Source of the DNA: Sulfurimonas sp. UBA6792
Lineage (GTDB): Bacteria; Campylobacterota; Campylobacteria; Campylobacterales; Sulfurimonadaceae
Direction of reading: 5' to 3'
Assembly (NCBI GenBank): GCA_002452425.1
Contig: DKFQ01000085.1
Coordinates: 1 to 11,396 of the forward strand
Length of the DNA: 11,396 bases
Below the pieces are notes generated by a model. The model worked only from the letters and a program-made list of their open reading frames with translations, did no database searches and was not told where the DNA came from. A program made the position numbers and the translations under genes. Positions within the stretch are counted from its first letter, which is position 1, and every line of letters begins with the position of its first letter. This document shows positions 6,604 to 11,396 of this stretch, piece after piece.

Positions 6604-7884
6604 ATGAGAAAAATGATAAAAATGTCTATGGCAGCAGTTATGGTAATGGGCGTAAGCTCTGTTTCAGTTCAAGCAAATGATATCCTAACAAATATCAAAG
6701 CAGACGGACAAATAAGAGCTAGATATGAGATGGTGGATCAAAAACAATCGCCAATAAACACACCAAATGCAAATGCGTTTACTAACCGCTTAAGCCTTGG
6801 TGTAAGTGCTGATTTGATGGGAACAAACTGGCTAAGTGCTTATGTACAAATGACTGATGTTCGTGCATTGAATAACAACTATCATGACGCTTATGCAGGT
6901 AATGGTATTGAAAATAATGATTTAGTAAAAGACCCTGAACAAACTCGTCTAACACAAGCATACCTTGATATGAAATATGGCAAAACAAAGTTAAGAGTAG
7001 GTCGTCAGGCTATTAATCTTGATAATGTAAGATTTGTAGGTACGGTTGACTGGAGACAAATGCCACAAACTTTTGATGCATATACTCTTACAGACAGCAC
7101 AGTAGAAAATTTAAATCTCTTTGCTTCTTACGTAACTCAAGTAAATGGTGTTGGGCATGATAGTATTTCTACAGAGGTAAAAGATACAAGAACACTTCTT
7201 TTAAATGCTTCTTATAAAGTAATGCCAGAACTTAAAGTTACTGTTTATGATTACATGATTGGAGAAGGCACTGACGGTCACCAAACTGGAAGTGATACTT
7301 ATGGTATTGCATTAACTGGAGAGGTGAAAGTTGCTGAAGCTGCAAAGTTAACTTATCGTGCGGAGTATGCACAGCAATCAGAAGCTTCAATGGAAAATTC
7401 AGGAATAACTTCAGCTGATGTTGATGTTGACGCTAACTATATGAATCTTCAAGTTTGTGCAGATGTAAGTGGCATCTTAGCTGGTATCCAGTATGAAGTG
7501 TTGAGTGGAGATGGTGACGGTAAAGCAGGTAAAGAAAAAGCGTTCCAAACACCGCTTGCTACACTACACGCACACAACGGTTTTGCAGATATGTTCATGA
7601 CCACTCCAGAAGCTGGTCTTGAAGATTTAAGTATATCTCTTGGTTACAAATCAAAAGAGTTTGGTATGCTAAAAGCAACATACCATGACTATACTGCAGA
7701 AGTTGGTAATGTAGATTACGGAACTGAACTTGATGTAACATATGCAAGAGCTATCCCAGGTGTAAACAACCTTTCTGGTATGTTAAAAGTTGCTGATTTT
7801 GATGCAGATGCTGACAATGGAATCGATCTCGTAGATACTACGAAATTCTGGGCAATGTTAGACTACAAATTCGCTACAAAGTAA
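6604..7884 (+). CDS. Outer-membrane beta-barrel porin
   Basis: This 426-residue protein has a classic signal peptide (basic MRKMIKM, hydrophobic stretch, cleavage probably after VQA at 22-24). The rest is amphipathic alternating sequence with many aromatic-ended strands, such as GQIRARYEM, KLRVGRQAI, LSISLGYKS and FWAMLDYKF. FQTPLATLHAHNGFADMF (314-331) matches a block I associate with alginate-export-like porins of Campylobacterota and gamma-proteobacteria. It should form a general or anion-selective channel; the substrate cannot be read from sequence. The last strand ends YKFATK, so the terminal aromatic is Phe423, three residues from the end rather than at the C-terminus. A single Cys (C285) lies in a predicted strand, rare in porins. 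It is monocistronic, with its own promoter, AGGAG site and terminator, which fits strong expression. Confidence 0.8.
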   Translation: MRKMIKMSMAAVMVMGVSSVSVQANDILTNIKADGQIRARYEMVDQKQSPINTPNANAFTNRLSLGVSADLMGTNWLSAYVQMTDVRALNNNYHDAYAGNGIENNDLVKDPEQTRLTQAYLDMKYGKTKLRVGRQAINLDNVRFVGTVDWRQMPQTFDAYTLTDSTVENLNLFASYVTQVNGVGHDSISTEVKDTRTLLLNASYKVMPELKVTVYDYMIGEGTDGHQTGSDTYGIALTGEVKVAEAAKLTYRAEYAQQSEASMENSGITSADVDVDANYMNLQVCADVSGILAGIQYEVLSGDGDGKAGKEKAFQTPLATLHAHNGFADMFMTTPEAGLEDLSISLGYKSKEFGMLKATYHDYTAEVGNVDYGTELDVTYARAIPGVNNLSGMLKVADFDADADNGIDLVDTTKFWAMLDYKFATK

Positions 7885-7895
7885 CGAAAATTTTT

Positions 7896-7916
7896 CAAGT
7901 CGCTTTGTGCGGCTTG
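7896..7916 (+). terminator. Hairpin terminator after the porin gene
   Basis: CAAGTCGC (7896-7903) pairs with GCGGCTTG (7909-7916), one G-U wobble, loop TTTGT; A/T flanks can extend the stem by two pairs. It lies 11 nt after the porin stop. The following CCCTCTTTT is a poor but T-containing tract. Confidence 0.6.
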
Positions 7917-7958
7917 AACCCTCTTTTAAAATTTAAACTCCTTTTTACCTCCAAAAGC

Positions 7959-7964
7959 TATAAT
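7959..7964 (+). promoter_or_regulatory. -10 box of the moaA-queE-queD operon
   Basis: A perfect TATAAT lies 30 nt before the moaA ATG. The start is expected near 7971, giving a leader of about 24 nt. TAGGA at 7984-7988, six bases before ATG 7995, is the ribosome binding site. There is no room for a molybdenum-cofactor riboswitch in such a short leader. Confidence 0.65.
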
Positions 7965-7994
7965 ACAAACATATAAAAAAGTTTAGGAATTATT

Positions 7995-8960
7995 ATGCTT
8001 ATAGACAGCTACAACAGAGTTGTTGACTACATCCGTATCTCAGTAACAGAACGCTGCAACTTTAGATGCCAGTACTGTATGCCAGAGAAGCCTTTTTCAT
8101 GGGTGCCAAAAGAGAACCTGCTTACATTTGAAGAGCTCTTTATGTTTATCAAAGTAACCATCGATGAGGGTGTTAAAAAGATTCGTATCACTGGTGGAGA
8201 ACCGCTTTTGAGAGAAGATTTGGACGTATTTATCAAGATGATTTATGACTACGCTCCAGAAATCGACCTTGCCATGACCACCAACGCTTACCTTCTCAAG
8301 TCCACCGCACAAAAACTAAAAGACGCAGGTCTTAAACGTCTCAATGTCAGCATCGACACACTCAAGCCAGAAGTGGCGCAAAAGATAGCTCAAAAAGATG
8401 TTTTGGCAAATGTTTTAGATGGTGTTGAAGAGGCACTTGCAGTGGGGCTAAAAGTAAAAGTAAATATGGTACCTATGCACAACATGAACGCCGATGAGAT
8501 AGTAGATGTGTTAGAGTACTGCAAAGCCAGAGGCATGACAGTACGTTTTATAGAGTATATGGAAAACCGCTACGCTTCAAAAGAGATAAGCAGAGTACCA
8601 TCAAGCGAACTTCTGGCAACTTTGGCACAACACTATGATTTTGTAGAAGAGGGGTATGACGGGGCGTCACCTTCACGCTACTACCGTATGAGTGATGGCT
8701 ACAAGTTTGGCATTATTGAGCCTTATGGAGATGATTTTTGCAAGCAATGCAACCGCATACGCCTCACCGCTGAGGGACAACTCATCCCATGCCTCTACTT
8801 TGATGAAGCACTAAGTATAGGCAAAGCCATAAAAGAGGGCGATATAGCGGCTGCGGCAGAGGTGCTAAGAGAAGTTGTCAAAAACAAACCCGAAAAAAAC
8901 CGCTGGGGTGGAGAAGATGGCGAGGTCTCCTCAAGAGCGTTTTATGAAACGGGCGGGTGA
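7995..8960 (+). CDS. moaA: GTP 3',8-cyclase MoaA
   Basis: This 321-residue radical SAM enzyme converts GTP to 3',8-cyclo-7,8-dihydroGTP, the first step of molybdopterin synthesis, before MoaC. The N-terminal SAM-binding cluster is CNFRCQYC (C21, C25, C28), followed by GGEP (67-70). The second, substrate-side [4Fe-4S] cluster is C249, C252 and C266 (DDFCKQCNRIRL and IPCLYF). The protein ends in the functional Gly-Gly tail (YETGG). Length and motifs are complete, so it should be active. It opens an operon with queE and queD: its TGA shares one base with the queE ATG (TGATG). The pathway fits with modBC and moeA in the same window. Confidence 0.97.
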   Translation: MLIDSYNRVVDYIRISVTERCNFRCQYCMPEKPFSWVPKENLLTFEELFMFIKVTIDEGVKKIRITGGEPLLREDLDVFIKMIYDYAPEIDLAMTTNAYLLKSTAQKLKDAGLKRLNVSIDTLKPEVAQKIAQKDVLANVLDGVEEALAVGLKVKVNMVPMHNMNADEIVDVLEYCKARGMTVRFIEYMENRYASKEISRVPSSELLATLAQHYDFVEEGYDGASPSRYYRMSDGYKFGIIEPYGDDFCKQCNRIRLTAEGQLIPCLYFDEALSIGKAIKEGDIAAAAEVLREVVKNKPEKNRWGGEDGEVSSRAFYETGG

Positions 8961-9718
8961 TGATATATCTTGTTGAACATTTTTACTCCATCCAAGGCGA
9001 AGGTCGATATGTGGGCAGACCATCACTTTTTTTCCGGTTTGGCGGCTGTAATATGCGTTGTGAGGGTTTTGGTTGCACGGAGAGCGCATCTGATGGCACA
9101 AAAGTTTTAGGATGCGATACGGTCTATGCAGTGAGCAGAGAGCATTTTTCGCAAAACTGGATTCCAATCCAACACGAAAATGAGCTTTTGGGTATTTTAA
9201 ATCTTTATGATTTGCCCTACGCTGTTGATGTTGTTCTTACCGGCGGAGAGCCACTTTTGTATGCAAACGATGCTCTTTTTGTCGCATTTTTAGAGGGTTT
9301 GGACGCATTGGGGCATAAGATAACTTTTGAGACAAACGGCTCTTTGCGTGTTGATTTTGAGCGTTTTGGTATCTATAAAAAGTGCATCTTTGCTCTCTCC
9401 GTAAAACTCTCCAACTCAAATGAACCTTTTAGCAAGCGTGTGCGAGGCGAAGTTATCAGCGAGATAGCACTTAGTGCCAAAGAGGCGTTTTTCAAGTTCT
9501 CTATAGATGCAGACTCCATAAATGCTGCACTAGAAGATGAGATAGCAGAGATTTGCGCCTATGCACCATCGCTTGAAGTTTACTGTATGCCTCTTGGCGG
9601 AAACAAAAAAGAGGTAGAAGCCAACACGGAACCTTTAATAGAGTTTTGCAAGGCAAAAGGATACAGCTTTAGCGACCGACTTCATATAAGGATTTGGGAT
9701 CAAAACAAGGGTGTATGA
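8960..9718 (+). CDS. queE: 7-carboxy-7-deazaguanine synthase QueE
   Basis: This radical SAM enzyme turns 6-carboxytetrahydropterin into 7-carboxy-7-deazaguanine, the ring-contraction step towards preQ0 and queuosine. The start FYSIQGEGRYVGRPSLFFRFGGCN is diagnostic of QueE, and GGEP (95-98) is the SAM-binding block. The cysteines are unusual: C30, C34 and C39 (CNMRCEGFGC) and then C52 in GCDT, where ordinary QueE has CxxxCxxCDT. The third cluster ligand is either C39 or C52. I start at ATG 8960, overlapping the moaA stop by one base; GTG 8957 would add one residue. Length is 252 residues, somewhat longer than E. coli QueE, partly from the insert after C34. queD follows in the same overlapping manner. 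Confidence 0.9.
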   Translation: MIYLVEHFYSIQGEGRYVGRPSLFFRFGGCNMRCEGFGCTESASDGTKVLGCDTVYAVSREHFSQNWIPIQHENELLGILNLYDLPYAVDVVLTGGEPLLYANDALFVAFLEGLDALGHKITFETNGSLRVDFERFGIYKKCIFALSVKLSNSNEPFSKRVRGEVISEIALSAKEAFFKFSIDADSINAALEDEIAEICAYAPSLEVYCMPLGGNKKEVEANTEPLIEFCKAKGYSFSDRLHIRIWDQNKGV

Positions 9719-10299
9719 TGCTGATACGAAAACTTTTTAAATTTGAAAATGCGCACGTTGTACGAGGCTGTTCCACCGTGCGATGCAGAAGTTCCATCCA
9801 TGGACACTCTTACAAAGTTGAGCTTCTCTTTGAGTCTAACTTTTTAGACAACGGGCAGATGGTCTATGATTTTGGGCTGATGAAACAAAACATGAAAGAT
9901 ATCATAGATAGTTTTGACCATGCTATCGCTCTATGGAGTGGCGATGAGCAGAGCTACAAAGAGGATATGAAAAAACACTCTGCACGCTGGATAGAGATTC
10001 CTATCTCTCCCTCGGCCGAGCAGTTTAGCCGTCTCTTTTTTGTGCTTGTTGATAAACTGCTATCGCTTACAACCGCAGTCAACGGAGAAAAAGAGGTAAG
10101 ACTTCACAGTATTATCGTTCATGAGACAGATACTGGCTACGCGCAAGCTTTCAGGGAGGATGCCTACTCGTCAGCCATGGGCAACATCAACCTAGAGGAG
10201 ATTTTCTTTAGCGAGGAGATACAAAAAGAGTGGCATGATGCTAGACTTTTTGAGAAGATAAAAAGTGGTGAGAGGTTTATCAATCCGCAGAGTGTTTGA
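9718..10299 (+). CDS. queD: 6-carboxytetrahydropterin synthase QueD
   Basis: This T-fold enzyme makes 6-carboxy-5,6,7,8-tetrahydropterin from dihydroneopterin triphosphate and so supplies QueE. Zinc ligands are H13 (FENAH), H28 and H30 (IHGHSY). The catalytic Cys is probably C23, four residues before HGH, not three as in E. coli QueD. D67-H68 (FDHA) and E136 (HETDTG) are the other active-site residues. At 193 residues it is longer than the usual 120; the extra part is an acidic tail after about 148. ATG 9718 lies six bases after AAGGG (9707-9711) and overlaps the queE stop by one base. ATG 9715 is possible, but an upstream ATG at 9694 lies inside queE and is unlikely. Confidence 0.9.
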   Translation: MLIRKLFKFENAHVVRGCSTVRCRSSIHGHSYKVELLFESNFLDNGQMVYDFGLMKQNMKDIIDSFDHAIALWSGDEQSYKEDMKKHSARWIEIPISPSAEQFSRLFFVLVDKLLSLTTAVNGEKEVRLHSIIVHETDTGYAQAFREDAYSSAMGNINLEEIFFSEEIQKEWHDARLFEKIKSGERFINPQSV

Positions 10300-10306
10300 A
10301 ATTTTA

Positions 10307-10315
10307 TGGTATAAT
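10307..10315 (+). promoter_or_regulatory. Extended -10 promoter after queD
   Basis: TGGTATAAT is an extended -10 element, identical to that before the RDD gene. It begins 8 nt after the queD stop and is followed by a T run. The start should fall at or next to G10322. It would drive a short RNA independent of the moaA-queE-queD operon. Confidence 0.65.
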
Positions 10316-10321
10316 TTTTTT

Positions 10322-10398
10322 GTTAGTATGAATTTTCATTGTAGTTGATGGAGTGGTAATAGAGGTCGAGAGGTTCGAAACTCTCGACCTTTTTTTTT
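10322..10398 (+). ncRNA. Predicted small RNA of about 75 nt
   Basis: This is the stretch between the predicted start at G10322 and the end of the U tract. It has its own extended -10 promoter and a strong terminator, and no credible reading frame. The first ten bases (GTTAGTATGA) are perfectly complementary to codons 4-7 of the downstream 19-codon ORF, and 10341-10353 matches the ORF leader at 11 of 13 positions. It could act in trans on read-through mRNA, or simply be the prematurely ended form of that mRNA. It matches no RNA family that I recognise. Length and 5' end are estimates from promoter and terminator positions. Confidence 0.55.
10363..10398 (+). terminator. Strong intrinsic terminator
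   Basis: AGGTCGAGAG (10363-10372) and CTCTCGACCT (10381-10390) form a perfect 10-bp stem with loop GTTCGAAA, followed by eight more T residues (10391-10398). The pairs A10361-T10392 and G10362-T10391 can extend it. This is the best factor-independent terminator in the window. It stands before, not after, the small ORF, so that ORF is reached only by read-through. Confidence 0.88.
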
Positions 10399-10414
10399 GC
10401 CCTCCAAAAACTAC

Positions 10415-10429
10415 AAAGAAGGGGTCTTT
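10415..10429 (+). promoter_or_regulatory. Ribosome binding site held in a hairpin loop
   Basis: AAAGA (10415-10419) and TCTTT (10425-10429) are complementary and present AGGGG in the loop, 5 nt before ATG 10430. The Shine-Dalgarno core AAGGGG (10419-10424) is also complementary to CCCCTT at 10508-10513, giving an alternative way to hide it. Confidence 0.5.
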
Positions 10430-10489
10430 ATGGATAAGCTCATACTAACAATACTGCTTATGTGTATCTTTGCACCGTTGCTACATTAG
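10430..10489 (+). CDS. 19-residue hydrophobic peptide, possible type I toxin
   Basis: The ORF reads MDKLILTILLMCIFAPLLH and ends at TAG 10487-10489. A charged MDK start and about 15 almost wholly hydrophobic residues suggest insertion into the inner membrane. Length and composition resemble the 18-19-residue Ibs toxins of E. coli, but I see no proof of homology. AGAAGGGG lies at the right distance before the ATG. There is no promoter between the upstream terminator and this ORF. Translation would depend on read-through and on opening the 12-bp and SD hairpins. Its stop lies in a further hairpin. If real it would be membrane-active and tightly repressed; it could instead be chance inside a structured RNA. 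Confidence 0.4.
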   Translation: MDKLILTILLMCIFAPLLH

Positions 10490-10494
10490 CAATG
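10476..10494 (+). repeat. Hairpin containing the small ORF's stop codon
   Basis: CGTTGCTA (10476-10483) pairs with TAGCAATG (10487-10494), one G-U wobble, loop CAT. The TAG stop forms the start of the 3' arm. It may shape the 3' end of the structured transcript. Confidence 0.45.
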
Positions 10495-10495
10495 C

Positions 10496-10514
10496 CAAGG
10501 GGTTTTACCCCTTG
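10496..10514 (+). terminator. GC-rich hairpin after the small ORF
   Basis: CAAGGGG (10496-10502) and CCCCTTG (10508-10514) pair perfectly around TTTTA. It lies between the small ORF and the convergent moeA stop and could end transcription, though no T tract follows on either strand. Its 5' arm repeats the ORF's Shine-Dalgarno core, so its 3' arm could pair with either. Confidence 0.5.
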
Positions 10515-10518
10515 CCCC

Positions 10519-11396
10519 CTATTTCCCATTCACCAAATCAACTCTCTTAGAAGATGTAAAACTAAAGCGTGTCGGAACTATCTTGACACCCTCTCCTTTT
10601 CCAAATGCCTCACAACTGCTATCTACAATCATAAAAGCATTTGAGTTTGCAAGCGGTGTTATCATCCCTGGGGCAAATTTGTCGTAAGGTGTAAACGCTG
10701 CTCCGTCAAAATAACCGGGAATTACGCTTCTTCTGCCTCCCCTTAGCGCATAGTCATTTGACATTTTTGTCTCTATGGGTGCGAGATATCTTGCTTCATC
10801 GCCGCTAAGAGCTAAGATGATGCTCTGTCCGAAAAGTTCAAAGTTAAGAGCTGCCGCCATCGGGTTTCCGGGAAGATTGAGAACAAGAGTTTCTCCAATG
10901 CGCCCAAAAGTAGTCGGTTTTCCGGGTTTGATTTCCACTTTGTCAAAAAATATCTCATACCCAAAAGCCCCAAAAGCCTCTTTTGTAAAGTCGGCATCAC
11001 CAACGCTAACGCCGCCAGAGGTGATGATAAGGTCGCTTTGCAACGCACTTCTGATATGCTCTTGTATGCTCTGTAGAGAATCACTTGCAGTGCCGATAAA
11101 GTCAACATCACATCCAAGCTCTTGCACTCTGCTAAAAAAAGTAGGCGAATTTGTGTTGTAGAGTTGATGTGCCGCAACACTCTCAAAGTACATCTTAAGC
11201 TCATTTCCAGAGGAAAAGATAGCGATACGTGGCTTTTTATGGACTTTGATATGGCTTATGCCCTGAGAAGCAAGAAGTGTAATATGGTGTGCATAGAGCT
11301 TCTGCCCACGATGTAGCAGTGTCATGCCGCTCTTGATATCCTCGCCGCAAAAACGGATATGAGAGTTTTTTTTGATATTTTGCGGTAAAACTATCT
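10519..11396 (-). CDS. moeA: Molybdopterin molybdenumtransferase MoeA, 5' truncated by the window
   Basis: MoeA inserts molybdate into adenylylated molybdopterin to finish the cofactor. The minus-strand frame is open from the window edge to TAG at 10519-10521, giving 291 residues; about 110 N-terminal residues lie outside. An ATG at 11325 is internal, since the upstream in-frame sequence (VLPQNIKKNSHIRFCGEDIKSG) is the conserved MoeA block before the MogA-like domain. Further MoeA motifs are FSSGNEL (in place of STGDEL), TSGGVSVGDADF, KPGKPTTFGRI and LPGNPMAAALNF. The C-terminal domain IV follows to the stop. It is convergent with queD and the small-peptide locus. Campylobacterota often carry more than one moeA paralogue. 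Confidence 0.94.
   Translation of the reverse strand, partial: IVLPQNIKKNSHIRFCGEDIKSGMTLLHRGQKLYAHHITLLASQGISHIKVHKKPRIAIFSSGNELKMYFESVAAHQLYNTNSPTFFSRVQELGCDVDFIGTASDSLQSIQEHIRSALQSDLIITSGGVSVGDADFTKEAFGAFGYEIFFDKVEIKPGKPTTFGRIGETLVLNLPGNPMAAALNFELFGQSIILALSGDEARYLAPIETKMSNDYALRGGRRSVIPGYFDGAAFTPYDKFAPGMITPLANSNAFMIVDSSCEAFGKGEGVKIVPTRFSFTSSKRVDLVNGK

Larger units (their letters stand above)
10320..10451. repeat. Nested imperfect inverted repeat around the terminator hairpin
   Basis: TTGTTAGTATGA (10320-10331) is exactly complementary to TCATACTAACAA (10440-10451). Nested inside, GTAGTTGATGGAG (10341-10353) is complementary to CTCCAAAAACTAC (10402-10414) at 11 of 13 positions. TTCAT (10335-10339) can also pair with ATGGA (10430-10434). 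The arms are in register around the hairpin at 10363-10390, so one transcript could fold into a long, branched stem that buries the small ORF's start codon. Confidence 0.7.

Noticed and set aside
7965..7994. A molybdenum-cofactor riboswitch ahead of moaA.
   Set aside because: The predicted leader of about 24 nt is far too short for that aptamer.
9694..9717. Longer queD start at ATG 9694.
   Set aside because: It lies within queE with no ribosome binding site; ATG 9718 has AAGGG at the right distance and begins directly at the conserved family sequence.
10328..10348. Six-codon frame MNFHCS at the start of the predicted RNA, as a leader peptide.
   Set aside because: It has no ribosome binding site and begins six bases from the predicted 5' end; there is no repeated codon pattern typical of attenuation.
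10369..10385. GGTTCGAAA with flanking complementary bases looks like a tRNA T-arm.
   Set aside because: No acceptor, D or anticodon arm fits around it, and the stem with its T tract is a simple terminator.
10320..10451. A long imperfect hairpin suggestive of 6S or SRP RNA.
   Set aside because: It has no SRP GGAA tetraloop domain, is shorter than 6S RNA, and has an intrinsic terminator in the middle.
10462..10644. A 60-codon plus-strand frame overlapping the moeA end.
   Set aside because: It is antisense to moeA, its ATG is inside the better-supported 19-codon ORF in another frame, and it resembles no protein.
11316..11325. ATG 11325 as the moeA start.
   Set aside because: The frame is open to the window edge and encodes a conserved MoeA block upstream, so this Met is internal.

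Overview
The window looks like chromosomal DNA of a free-living member of the Campylobacterota (former Epsilonproteobacteria), probably a Sulfurimonas- or Sulfuricurvum-type organism; the genus cannot be fixed from sequence alone. The pointers are the AT-rich composition, a petABC operon with a one-piece cytochrome b and a di-heme cytochrome c instead of cytochrome c1, a mod operon that opens with a small tandem TOBE/Mop protein as in Campylobacter, and promoters made mostly of a strong TATAAT box.

Layout. Positions 1-108 are the 3' end of mnmG. A GT-B-like protein of unknown function follows at once (113-979). After a clean TATAAT promoter comes petABC (1041-3752), the Rieske, cytochrome b and di-heme cytochrome c subunits of a menaquinol:cytochrome c reductase. 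Two hairpins separate it from a molybdate uptake operon (3928-5876: Mop-like protein, modB, modC), whose promoter carries a near-textbook ModE operator. No modA lies in the operon. A convergent RDD-family membrane protein (5920-6390, minus) appears to have a leaderless transcript. An outer-membrane porin (6604-7884) with its own promoter and terminator follows. Then moaA-queE-queD (7995-10299) form a tightly overlapping operon joining the first step of molybdopterin synthesis to two steps of queuosine precursor synthesis. At the right edge, on the minus strand, lies the C-terminal 291 residues of moeA.

The genes share a molybdenum theme: uptake (mod), cofactor synthesis (moaA) and molybdenum insertion (moeA). 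Molybdoenzymes used in anaerobic respiration would draw on this cofactor, and the bc-type complex is the respiratory partner. MoaA and QueD/QueE both work on products of GTP.

The least expected region is the 219-bp gap between queD and moeA (10300-10518). It has an extended -10 promoter, a short RNA ending in a perfect 10-bp terminator with a U tract, then a well-placed Shine-Dalgarno and a 19-codon ORF for a hydrophobic peptide (MDKLILTILLMCIFAPLLH). The predicted 5' end of the RNA is perfectly complementary over 12 nt to the start of that ORF, and a second, nested segment is complementary at 11 of 13 positions to the ORF leader. The Shine-Dalgarno core AAGGGG is repeated downstream beside its own complement. 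This fits a self-folding mRNA or sRNA/peptide pair resembling type I toxin-antitoxin loci. It is the best candidate for an undescribed system here, but it is inferred from base pairing only.
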